Below, in pieces: positions 1-6,664 of a stretch of 8,217 nt of DNA (within the stretch, counting starts at the first letter, position 1; the number at the start of each line of letters is the position of its first letter). The position numbers and the translations under genes are program-made. The stretch is from an uncultured Odoribacter sp. (GTDB lineage Bacteria > Bacteroidota > Bacteroidia > Bacteroidales > Marinifilaceae), in NCBI GenBank assembly GCA_905193145.1, contig CAJJNP010000151.1, forward strand, positions 1 through 8,217, read 5' to 3'. The notes under the pieces are model-generated. The model was not told where the DNA came from. It did no database searches and worked only from the letters and a program-made list of their open reading frames with translations.

Positions 1-1022
1 TACCGCTTGATCCTACAAAAAATAGAAAAATATTATTAACCGGTAAATTTGTATATGAAATACCTCGTGGCTATGGTGCGGCAGAAGTGATAGGGTATAA
101 TAATGTAAGTCTGATTGATGCTTTGCAGAAAGTCTTTGGGCGAACTGTATATTATATTGAAAAGCCTACTGTGGCAGAGATAAAAGAGGCTGATGTTGTT
201 TTATTGAGTATGGGTACACGGGATAAAGAAGCCGTAGAACGTCCGTTTGCTTTACCTAGGGAAGACGAATCATTTATGCGCTATATCACTAAAAATAATC
301 CTAACACTATTGCTATTATCAATACTGGGTCTGCGATTGATATGTCAGCATGGAACGAACAATTAGCAGCTTTGATTTATGGTTGGTATGGAGGACAATC
401 TGGATTTGAAGCACTTACTGATATTATTATCGGAAAAGTAAATCCATCAGGAAAATTACCGATGACTATAGAAAGGTCATTTAAAGATTCACCGGCATGG
501 GGATATTTGCCACAAGGGGCATCACTCTATAATGAGCTTAAAAATGAGCATCTTATTAATGTGTATGATGTTAATTATAAGGAAGATGTATTAGTTGGAT
601 ATAGGTGGTATGATACAAAGAAGATAGAACCGCTTTATCCTTTTGGATATGGACTATCCTATACAACATTTGCTTTGACAAAACCACGATTATCATCTAA
701 CAAGATGAATGATAAACAGACTATAAAATGTTCTGTTACTCTTACGAATACAGGTAAGTGTGAAGGAGCTGAGGTGGTACAATTATATATCAAAGAGAAC
801 CAGCCAAGTGTATTACGTCCCGAAAAAGAACTAAAAAGATTTGAGAAAGTATCCTTGAAACCTGGGGAAAATCGAATCCTTGAATTTATAATAACTTCCA
901 AGGATTTAGCTTTTTGGGATGATCAGACACATAGTTGGAAAACAAATACTGGACAATATACAATTTTTCTAGGAACATCCTCCAGGCATATAAATCAAAC
1001 TCTTTCTTTTATAAAAGAATAG
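1..1022 (+). CDS. Family 3 glycoside hydrolase (beta-glucosidase-like), C-terminal part, truncated by window edge
   Basis: The reading frame is open from base 3 to the TAG at 1020-1022 (339 residues visible), and the GTG at 87 is not the real start because the same frame continues upstream in homologous sequence (ILLTGKFVYEIPRGYGAAEV resembles the start of the GH3 C-terminal alpha/beta domain). The GH3_C signatures follow in order: NPNTIAIINTGSAIDM, a WYGGQSG stretch, VNPSGKLPMT, VGYRWYDTKK and PFGYGLSYTTF. After this comes the fibronectin-III-like domain typical of GH3 beta-glucosidases (about bases 700-1010, with EGAEVVQLYI, RPEKELKRFEKV and LKPGENR). The TIM-barrel domain with the catalytic nucleophile Asp and any signal peptide lie outside the window, roughly half the usual length. 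The family releases terminal beta-linked sugars such as glucose or xylose; the exact substrate cannot be read here. It ends before a strong terminator, so it is the last gene of its transcript. Confidence 0.93.
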   Translation, partial: PLDPTKNRKILLTGKFVYEIPRGYGAAEVIGYNNVSLIDALQKVFGRTVYYIEKPTVAEIKEADVVLLSMGTRDKEAVERPFALPREDESFMRYITKNNPNTIAIINTGSAIDMSAWNEQLAALIYGWYGGQSGFEALTDIIIGKVNPSGKLPMTIERSFKDSPAWGYLPQGASLYNELKNEHLINVYDVNYKEDVLVGYRWYDTKKIEPLYPFGYGLSYTTFALTKPRLSSNKMNDKQTIKCSVTLTNTGKCEGAEVVQLYIKENQPSVLRPEKELKRFEKVSLKPGENRILEFIITSKDLAFWDDQTHSWKTNTGQYTIFLGTSSRHINQTLSFIKE

Positions 1023-1085
1023 GAATACTTTTAGGGCTACTTTGTGGATGCCGATGATAGAATTTGCCTTTAAGCATAAGTTAAT

Positions 1086-1125
1086 AAAACTACAGTCTGA
1101 TAATTATTTAGATTGTAGTTTTTTT
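1086..1125 (+). terminator. Intrinsic terminator after the GH3 gene
   Basis: A 13-bp stem (1086-1098 paired with 1110-1122, one G-U pair at 1095/1113, 11-nt loop) is closed by a run of seven T at 1119-1125. The arms read AAAACTACAGTCT and AGATTGTAGTTTT. It begins 64 bp after the GH3 stop codon and separates that transcript from the next gene. Confidence 0.85.
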
Positions 1126-1187
1126 GATAATATCTCATTCATTTATTATTTAATGGTGGAGTTGTCTTATTTATTTGGCCAATTCTG

Positions 1188-1195
1188 TATATTTG
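1188..1195 (+). promoter_or_regulatory. Bacteroides-type -7 element for the small membrane protein gene
   Basis: TATATTTG matches the Bacteroides primary-sigma -7 consensus TAnnTTTG exactly and lies 20 bp before the ATG at 1216, implying a very short leader. The -33 partner is poor: the nearest TTG (1162-1164) leaves a spacer of 23 bp, slightly longer than usual. Its position just after the terminator supports a separate transcript. Confidence 0.5.
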
Positions 1196-1215
1196 CAGAC
1201 ATATATTACAATATC

Positions 1216-1758
1216 ATGAAAATTATATTTATTAATACACTTCGTATCCTGATGATTCTCGTGATTATTATTTCATGTGGAGTTGCCTGTGTAGTATACG
1301 AAGATACATTGGCTGCCTGGTGGATACCTGTTGGAGTGGCACTTATAATAGTGATAGCAACAATTCCTTTCTATAAAGGATGGATTTGGCTGACAACAAT
1401 GGATAATAAAGTAATTAATTGTTGTTGCCATTTGGTTTGTGTCGGTGCTATCAGTTGTGTTTTGTTTCTTGGGGGGAATTACTGGTTCGCCGATTCTGCT
1501 TCCACGCATGAAGAGAAAGTCATGGTACAGAAAAAATATATAGAAACACATAAGAAAACTCGTAGGGTCGGCAGACATCGTTATGTGTCAGATGGCGTTC
1601 GTAAAGAATATTATTTGCAGGTAGCTTTTGAAAATGGGAATGTAGAAACATTGCATGTATCTCCTTCTACTTATAATAAAACAAAGACAGGTCGGCCGAA
1701 GATTCTGACTTTGCAAAAGGGCTTATTTGGGTTGCCTGTAATTACCAAAGGACTTTAA
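1216..1758 (+). CDS. Cysteine-rich three-helix membrane protein of unknown function
   Basis: This 180-residue protein is not one I recognise. The frame is open back to a TTG at 1042, but that extension would run through the terminator and the TATATTTG box, so ATG 1216 (MKIIFINTLR) is the better start. Three hydrophobic segments are predicted at about residues 4-28, 33-53 and 66-92. The third contains NCCCHLVC (Cys69-71, His72, Cys75) plus Cys81. The remaining ~85 residues are basic and soluble (THKKTRRVGRHR, then a probable beta-rich stretch around YYLQVAFENGNVETLHV and GLFGLPVI). The arrangement of N-terminal membrane helices with a small C-terminal beta domain loosely recalls DUF3592-like membrane proteins, but I cannot confirm this. 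It has its own promoter-like box and no clear operon partner; 182 bp separate it from the receptor gene. Confidence 0.75.
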   Translation: MKIIFINTLRILMILVIIISCGVACVVYEDTLAAWWIPVGVALIIVIATIPFYKGWIWLTTMDNKVINCCCHLVCVGAISCVLFLGGNYWFADSASTHEEKVMVQKKYIETHKKTRRVGRHRYVSDGVRKEYYLQVAFENGNVETLHVSPSTYNKTKTGRPKILTLQKGLFGLPVITKGL

Positions 1759-1837
1759 TGAAAGTCACACCACCTTTAGAATGGGTTATATATCCTTTAA
1801 AAGCGATATTCTTCTTTTCTTTTATTTTTCATCTTGC

Positions 1838-1845
1838 TAATTTTG
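1838..1845 (+). promoter_or_regulatory. Candidate -7 element upstream of the receptor gene
   Basis: TAATTTTG fits TAnnTTTG. A pyrimidine tract with TTTC at 1816-1819 is the only -33-like sequence, 18 bp upstream. If used, transcription would start near 1852 and place the hairpin at 1858-1881 in a leader of about 90 nt. The rest of the 1759-1940 gap contains no ORF and no T-tailed terminator that I can see. Confidence 0.35.
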
Positions 1846-1857
1846 CATTTAGTCTAC

Positions 1858-1881
1858 AAATGGGACACGTTCGTCTCATTT
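1858..1881 (+). promoter_or_regulatory. Inverted repeat with a LytTR-site-like core upstream of the receptor
   Basis: AAATGGGAC and GTCTCATTT form a 9-bp stem (one G-T pair) around the 6-nt loop ACGTTC. There is no T-tract after it, so it is not a normal terminator. The centre reads CACGTTCGT (1866-1874) and matches 8 of 9 positions of the published LytTR consensus [TA][AC][CA]GTTN[AG][TG]; it also resembles the CCGTTCGTC core described for AlgR. It could be an operator for the LytTR regulator encoded downstream or a leader RNA hairpin. Confidence 0.4.
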
Positions 1882-1906
1882 GAAAAATTAGTGCTGATCT
1901 CTGCCT

Positions 1907-1914
1907 TATCTTCG
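1907..1914 (+). promoter_or_regulatory. Possible variant -7 element next to the receptor start
   Basis: TATCTTCG differs from TAnnTTTG by one base and lies 26 bp before ATG 1941. A TTTG at 1879-1882 could be a -33 box, but its spacer of 24 bp is long. It overlaps an 11-bp palindrome, TTCGTGACGAA (1911-1921). The same decamer TTATCTTCGT recurs in front of the first sensor gene (4452-4461). Confidence 0.35.
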
Positions 1915-1940
1915 TGACGAAATAAAAATGGAATAAAATC

Positions 1941-4418
1941 ATGAAGATGAATAAAACTAGATTATTAGAGAAAATATCTATTCAGTCCGGCGTCTCTTTA
2001 GATGAGTGTGGGACAGTACTCAAAACCTTTGAAAAAGTTCTAAGTGAAGAATTTTCCCGTAAAATGTATCGTTATGGCGGATGGATTCTATTATTGATCG
2101 CTTTATTTGTGTCTGTAACAGTATTCAGCCAGACAACAGGGCGGAAAGGACGTCCGATGCAGACCATCCGTGGAATTGTTATAGATGGAGACTCGAAGTT
2201 TCCGATACCGTATGCAACAGTAAAGCTATCTGAAAAAGAGGGGGCGGGTACGATAACAGACAGTCTTGGTCGTTTCAGTATACCGCAGGTTCCTGTCGGT
2301 CGACATACCGTAGAAGCTGCGTTTATGGGATATGAACCCGGCATTTTCAGAGAAATACTGGTGACCTCCGCCAAGGAAATATATTTGGAAATACCTTTGA
2401 AAGAAAGCGTGAACGAATTAAACGAAGTGGTAATTCGTGCGCGGACGAACAAGGAAGAAGCAATGAACAAGATGGCTACCACTGGAGCACGCATGTTGAG
2501 TGTAGAAGAAGCGAGCCGTTATGCAGGTGGATTTGATGATCCCGCACGTTTGGTTTCTGCTTTTGCCGGAGTGGCTCCCAGTGTTTCTTCCAATGGAATT
2601 TCTATTCATGGCAATGCCCCACATCTGTTGCAATGGAGACTGGAGGATGTCGAAATTCCTAATCCGAATCACTTTGCGGACATCGCTACATTGGGTGGAG
2701 GAATCCTTTCCTCTCTAAGTTCACAAGTGCTTGGAAACTCTGATTTTTTCACCGGAGCATTTCCTGCCGAATATGGAAATGCCGTATCCGGAGTCTTTGA
2801 CATGAAATTGCGTAACGGCAACAACCAAAAGAACGAAAATACCATTCAGGTGGGAATTATGGGAATCGACGTCGCTTCCGAAGGCCCTTTGAGCAAGAAA
2901 CATAAAGCATCGTATATTTTCAATTACCGTTATTCTACAACCGGACTTCTGAATCTTGAAGGAGGAACGATGGATTATCAGGACCTGAACCTCAAACTTA
3001 ACTTTCCAACACGGAAAGCCGGAACATTCTCTGTCTGGGGAACGAGCCTGATTGATAAGTTCACCAGTGATTTTGAGAAGAACACAGAGAAATGGGATTA
3101 TTGGGGCGACCGCAGTGAATCAAGAGACAAGCAATATATGGCAGCCGGAGGTGTCAGCCATCGTTATTTCTTTAATAATGACGCATCATTGAAGACCACG
3201 ATAGCCGCTACCTATTCACAACTCGACGGAGGAGCGACCTTGTTCAATCATTCGATGGAGTCTACTCCTTATATGGATCTTGATTCAAAATATACCAACC
3301 TGATATTTACCACTACCTTTAATCGTAAATTCAGTAACCGTTTTACGAACAAGACAGGATTCACTTATACCAATATGTTCTACAAAATGGATCTTTCCAT
3401 TGCTCCTTATGAAGCCGAACCACTGGAAATTGTATCTCAAGGAAAAGGTAATACAAGTCTGATTTCAGCCTACAATAGTTCATCGGTGGGATTAACAGAG
3501 CGTTGGACTCTTAATGCCGGAATCTATGGACAGCTTCTGACTCTGAACAATAAATGGTCTGTAGAACCACGGGTTGGCCTGAAGTGGCAAGCTACTCCAA
3601 AAGCAACTTTTGCGTTGGCTTATGGAATGTACAGTCGTATGGAAAAGATGGATGTATATTTTGTTAAAACGAAAAGTACAGGCAATCAATCCGTCAATAA
3701 AGACCTTGATTTTACAAAAGCACAGCACATTATGTTATCATTCGGTTACAAGATTTCTGATCGCATGAATCTGAAGATAGAACCATATATCCAGTTTTTG
3801 CATGATGTCCCAGTAATGGCGGATAGTTCTTATTCCGTACTTAACCGTTCTGATTTTTATGTGGAAGATGCGTTGGTCAATAAAGGAAGAGGACGCAATG
3901 TGGGAATAGACATTACCTTCGAACGTTTTTTGGAGAAAGGACTTTATTATATGATTTCGGGTTCTTGGTTTGATTCCCGTTACCGGGGTGGGGACGGTGT
4001 GTGGTATAACACGAAGTTTAACCGTAATTATGTGATAAACGGACTCATCGGTAAAGAATGGATGCTGGGAAGAAATAAACAGAATATACTTAGTGTCAAC
4101 CTGAAACTAACCTTGCAAGGTGGTGATCGATATTCTCCGATTGACTTGGAGGCAACGATGAATCATCCGGATAAAGAAGTGCAATATGACGAAACGAAAG
4201 CTTTCTCAAAACAATATTCTCCTATGTTGATTGGTAATTATACTGTCAGTTATCGTATCAACAAGAGAAAAGTATCACATGAATTTGCAGTGAAAGGACT
4301 TAACTTTACGGGTGCTAAAGAACATTACGGTCATGAATATAATGTGAAAACTGGAAGAATAGATGTCAGCGACAATTCTACGATATTGACGAATGTGAGT
4401 TATAAGCTTGAATTTTAG
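1941..4418 (+). CDS. TonB-dependent outer-membrane receptor with an HU-like N-terminal extension
   Basis: The 825-residue product has, in order: an HU/IHF-like helical segment (residues 3-41), a hydrophobic signal peptide (42-63, cleavage probably at VFS/Q64), a carboxypeptidase-regulatory-like beta-sandwich (about 76-157, with the SLGRFSIPQVPVGRH turn), a TonB-box-like ELNEVVI (159-165), a plug domain (about 170-290, ending in AFPAEYGNAVSGVFDMKLR) and a 22-strand-type barrel ending in NVSYKLEF, whose terminal Phe is the usual outer-membrane assembly signal. The family imports or senses ligands across the outer membrane with energy from TonB; the ligand is unknown. It is shorter than SusC proteins, and no SusD gene follows. 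The start is uncertain: ATG 2064 would give a conventional 784-residue precursor, whereas ATG 1941 includes the HU-like segment, whose clean match argues that it is or was translated. The sensor genes begin 57 bp downstream with no terminator between, so co-transcription is possible. Confidence 0.92.
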   Translation: MKMNKTRLLEKISIQSGVSLDECGTVLKTFEKVLSEEFSRKMYRYGGWILLLIALFVSVTVFSQTTGRKGRPMQTIRGIVIDGDSKFPIPYATVKLSEKEGAGTITDSLGRFSIPQVPVGRHTVEAAFMGYEPGIFREILVTSAKEIYLEIPLKESVNELNEVVIRARTNKEEAMNKMATTGARMLSVEEASRYAGGFDDPARLVSAFAGVAPSVSSNGISIHGNAPHLLQWRLEDVEIPNPNHFADIATLGGGILSSLSSQVLGNSDFFTGAFPAEYGNAVSGVFDMKLRNGNNQKNENTIQVGIMGIDVASEGPLSKKHKASYIFNYRYSTTGLLNLEGGTMDYQDLNLKLNFPTRKAGTFSVWGTSLIDKFTSDFEKNTEKWDYWGDRSESRDKQYMAAGGVSHRYFFNNDASLKTTIAATYSQLDGGATLFNHSMESTPYMDLDSKYTNLIFTTTFNRKFSNRFTNKTGFTYTNMFYKMDLSIAPYEAEPLEIVSQGKGNTSLISAYNSSSVGLTERWTLNAGIYGQLLTLNNKWSVEPRVGLKWQATPKATFALAYGMYSRMEKMDVYFVKTKSTGNQSVNKDLDFTKAQHIMLSFGYKISDRMNLKIEPYIQFLHDVPVMADSSYSVLNRSDFYVEDALVNKGRGRNVGIDITFERFLEKGLYYMISGSWFDSRYRGGDGVWYNTKFNRNYVINGLIGKEWMLGRNKQNILSVNLKLTLQGGDRYSPIDLEATMNHPDKEVQYDETKAFSKQYSPMLIGNYTVSYRINKRKVSHEFAVKGLNFTGAKEHYGHEYNVKTGRIDVSDNSTILTNVSYKLEF
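1947..2063 (+). other. HU/IHF-like N-terminal helices fused in front of the receptor signal peptide
   Basis: Residues 3-41 of the receptor frame align without gaps to the first 39 residues of HU: MNK start, Leu8, Ile12, Gly17, Ser19, Leu27, Phe30, Val33 and Glu36 sit at the HU positions that form helices 1 and 2. The beta-arms that grip DNA are absent; at the place where the first beta strands would begin, the signal peptide starts (Met42). It is either a working cytoplasmic appendage or the remnant of an HU-type gene fused at the 5' end. Confidence 0.6.
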
Positions 4419-4452
4419 AGATACGGTATAGAGTCTAACCGGAAAAATGTTT

Positions 4453-4460
4453 TATCTTCG
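4453..4460 (+). promoter_or_regulatory. Possible internal promoter element for the sensor/regulator genes
   Basis: TATCTTCG, a one-mismatch version of the TAnnTTTG -7 element, lies 15 bp before ATG 4476 in the 57-bp gap after the receptor. The flanking decamer TTATCTTCGT is identical to the one at 1906-1915. No convincing -33 TTTG is visible, so it may be a regulatory motif rather than a promoter. Confidence 0.3.
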
Positions 4461-4475
4461 TCCCCAATAAAGCGT

Positions 4476-5558
4476 ATGACAACTGAAACACTTGCAACAG
4501 GTAGTGAATCTACCTTTTTATATCGATTTCTCGTTAGTCCGGACTTACGATGGATGCGGTATTTGGTACTTATCCTGGTGCTGGGGACGATCTCTTTCAA
4601 TCAGGTCTTTATTATCTTTTTGGATTATAAGGATATATTGGGCGGATGGATTTACACATTTACCTTTCTTTACCTGCTCACTTATGTAGCGGTTATCTAC
4701 TTGAATCTTTTCCAACTCTTTCCGAAATATTTGTTGAAGAGACATTATCTGACCTATTTGTCATTGCTTTCTACTGCGATGATCGTAGCTCTGTTGATAC
4801 AGATGTCAATAGAATACATGGCATATTCCTATTGGCCGGAACTCCATGCGCGAGGTTCTTATTTTTCGATGCACATGGTAGTGGACTATATTTCTTCTTT
4901 TATGTTATCTACGCTGTGTATGATAGGAGGTACGATGACAGTTCTTCTGAAAGAGTGGATGATTAACAACCGGCGTGTTTCACAAATGGAGAAAGCCCAT
5001 GTCGTTTCTGAAGTGGAACGGTTAAAAGAACAGATCAGCCCTGAACTTCTTTTTAAAACATTGCATCAATCGGGAGAATTAACGTTGAGTGAGCCGGAAA
5101 CAGCCTCAAAGATGTTGATGAAGTTAAGCCAACTTCTCCGCTATCAGTTGTATGACTGCAATAGGGCCAAAGTCTTGCTTAGTAGCGAAATTACATTTCT
5201 TACTAATTACCTGACATTGGAACAGACCTCCCGACCACAGTTTTACTATGAATTTACTTCCGAAGGCGAAGTGAACAGAATGTTGGTACCACCTTTGCTT
5301 TTCATCCCTTTTGTACAATATATAGTCAAAGCAATAGACGAGCAACAGATGCAGCCTCCTGTTTCATTGAAAACTCATTTGAAAGCGGAAAAGGGTACGA
5401 TTATTTTCGCTTGCGCTTGTCCTGAAGTAAATCTCTTGTCGTCCGATAAAGGTCTGGAAAGAATCAGACAAAGATTGGATATTTTGTATGGAAGCCGTTA
5501 CAGATTATCATTGGCTGTCGGCAGTATATGGCTGGAACTGAAAGGAGGTGAGTCATGA
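4476..5558 (+). CDS. LytS-like sensor with degenerate kinase core (probable pseudokinase)
   Basis: This 360-residue inner-membrane protein has four predicted membrane helices (about 27-48, 57-79, 92-112, 132-158), a short linker helix and a cytoplasmic region laid out like the LytS-type His_kinase (PF06580) and HATPase domains. The H-box reads EQISPELLFKTL, with Glu190 where the family has His (NPHFLFN). The N-box reads FIPFVQYIVKA, with Tyr282 in place of the ATP/Mg-binding Asn, and the glycine-rich loop is reduced to SSDKGLERIRQRL. By family knowledge such a protein should neither bind ATP normally nor autophosphorylate. The fold-supporting residues (LRYQLYD, YLTLEQ, PLLFIPFV) remain and the frame is intact, so it looks like a maintained pseudokinase rather than a decaying gene. 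It overlaps the next, intact paralogue by 4 bp; a heteromeric sensor or inhibitor role is inferred. Confidence 0.88.
   Translation: MTTETLATGSESTFLYRFLVSPDLRWMRYLVLILVLGTISFNQVFIIFLDYKDILGGWIYTFTFLYLLTYVAVIYLNLFQLFPKYLLKRHYLTYLSLLSTAMIVALLIQMSIEYMAYSYWPELHARGSYFSMHMVVDYISSFMLSTLCMIGGTMTVLLKEWMINNRRVSQMEKAHVVSEVERLKEQISPELLFKTLHQSGELTLSEPETASKMLMKLSQLLRYQLYDCNRAKVLLSSEITFLTNYLTLEQTSRPQFYYEFTSEGEVNRMLVPPLLFIPFVQYIVKAIDEQQMQPPVSLKTHLKAEKGTIIFACACPEVNLLSSDKGLERIRQRLDILYGSRYRLSLAVGSIWLELKGGES
5542..5551 (+). promoter_or_regulatory. Unusually strong Shine-Dalgarno for the second sensor gene
   Basis: AAGGAGGTGA at the end of the first sensor gene is essentially the full complement of the 16S rRNA 3' tail, with 6 nt between GGAGG and ATG 5555. 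Most starts in this window lack such a site, as is usual in Bacteroidota. It supports ATG 5555 over the in-frame ATG at 5561. Confidence 0.65.
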
Positions 5559-6664
5559 GTATGAATACCAATCATGGTAATGACTTCAATAAAAATACCA
5601 CTGACAGAAACATGAATGATAAAAGTGTCACTGCATTTCTATTGAGTCCCCGTTATCGGATATACAGGCATTTGCTGCTGCAATTGGTTGTTGTTTTGAT
5701 AACAATCAATGTCCTTTGGTATGAGCCTTTACAAACAGTCTCTTTTGGGAGGCGACTGGGCGGATGTCTGGCATATTTTGCTTCTATGAATATGGTGATA
5801 TATATAAACCTGTATGTATTGGTTCCTTATTTCCTGTTGAAGAATCGTTGGGGTAGTTATGTGTTGATGGCAGTCATTACAAATATAGCAGTCATTACTT
5901 TTCTTTCAGTTACCCAAGGTTTGCTTTTTGAAGTGATTCTGCCCGGAAAAGATCCCAATGGCTTTGCCACTTTTATCAATGCTTTTTCGGGCATACTGAC
6001 CATTGGCTTTGTCATGGCAGGCTCTGCAGCTATCTCATTGTTCATGCATTGGCTACGCTACAACCTGCGTATTGATGAACTGGAATCCACGACTTTACAG
6101 TCGGAACTGAAGTTTCTTAAAAATCAGATTAATCCGCATTTTCTTTTTAATATGCTGAATAATGCCAATGTCCTGATAAAGAGAAATCCGGAAGAAGCAT
6201 CCAAAGTACTTTTCAAATTAGAGGATTTATTGCGCTATCAGATAAATGACAGCTCGCGAGAAAGAGTCTCGTTAGCATCGGATATTCATTTCTTAAATGA
6301 TTATCTGAATCCGGAAAAGATCCGTCGTGATAATTTTCAGTTTACGATGGAGGAACATGGAGAGACAGATTCCATTTGGGTTCAGCCGTTATTGTTTATT
6401 CCTTTTGTGGAGAATGCGGTAAAGCATAGTTTTGACAGCGAGCATCCTTCGTATGTGCACGTTTCGTTTAAAGTTGATAATGATAGATTAGAGTTTCGAT
6501 GCGAGAATTCCACACCGGAAGTTGCCGTTAGTAAAGGTAAAGTCGGAGGGATAGGACTTGTGAATATTCAACGCAGATTGGGGCTGTTGTATCCCGGTCG
6601 GTATGAGCTGAAGCAGATAGAGAATGAAAATAAGTATACTGTAATTTTAAGTATAACATTATGA
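5555..6664 (+). CDS. LytS-family sensor histidine kinase (intact)
   Basis: The 369-residue protein has about 25 polar N-terminal residues, four predicted membrane helices (about 37-54, 68-92, 101-124, 139-166) and a cytoplasmic kinase core. The His_kinase (PF06580) H-box is complete (QINPHFLFNMLNN, His195), followed by LEDLLRYQI, the N-box FIPFVENAVKH (Asn287) and a glycine-rich ATP loop KVGGIGLVNIQRRL (330-342). It should autophosphorylate on His195 and pass phosphate to the LytTR regulator encoded next. It is recognisably a paralogue of the preceding pseudokinase along its whole length (FLLSPRYR versus FLVSPDLR at the N-terminus, NLYVLVPYFLLK versus NLFQLFPKYLLK). The start overlaps the upstream stop (ATGA) and the 3' end overlaps the regulator start (ATGA), so translation of the three is coupled. 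The membrane domain has no extracytoplasmic loop large enough for an obvious ligand domain. The stimulus is unknown. Confidence 0.94.
   Translation: MSMNTNHGNDFNKNTTDRNMNDKSVTAFLLSPRYRIYRHLLLQLVVVLITINVLWYEPLQTVSFGRRLGGCLAYFASMNMVIYINLYVLVPYFLLKNRWGSYVLMAVITNIAVITFLSVTQGLLFEVILPGKDPNGFATFINAFSGILTIGFVMAGSAAISLFMHWLRYNLRIDELESTTLQSELKFLKNQINPHFLFNMLNNANVLIKRNPEEASKVLFKLEDLLRYQINDSSRERVSLASDIHFLNDYLNPEKIRRDNFQFTMEEHGETDSIWVQPLLFIPFVENAVKHSFDSEHPSYVHVSFKVDNDRLEFRCENSTPEVAVSKGKVGGIGLVNIQRRLGLLYPGRYELKQIENENKYTVILSITL

Noticed and set aside
87..89. GTG 87 as start of the GH3-like gene
   Set aside because: The frame is open and homologous to GH3 upstream of it to the window edge, so the gene is cut by the window and not short.
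1042..1215. N-terminal extension of the small membrane protein from TTG 1042
   Set aside because: It would translate through a strong intrinsic terminator and the TATATTTG promoter box; ATG 1216 gives a conventional membrane-protein start.
1858..1881. Inverted repeat as terminator of the small membrane protein gene
   Set aside because: It is 100 bp past the stop, has only 9 bp with a G-T pair and no T-tract; a regulatory role fits better.
1928..1936. Mini-ORF ATG GAA TAA just before the receptor start
   Set aside because: Two codons in an A-rich leader, out of frame with the receptor and without a ribosome site; too likely by chance to call a leader peptide.
2072..2494. Minus-strand 140-codon open frame inside the receptor gene
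   Set aside because: It lies opposite a well-supported coding region and shows no recognisable domain or initiation signals.
1941..4418. SusC of a SusCD polysaccharide utilisation pair
   Set aside because: The protein is shorter than SusC, and the next gene is a sensor, not a SusD lipoprotein.
4646..4966. Plus-strand 106-codon open frame inside the first sensor gene
   Set aside because: It overlaps in another frame a gene with clear LytS-type architecture; a shadow frame.
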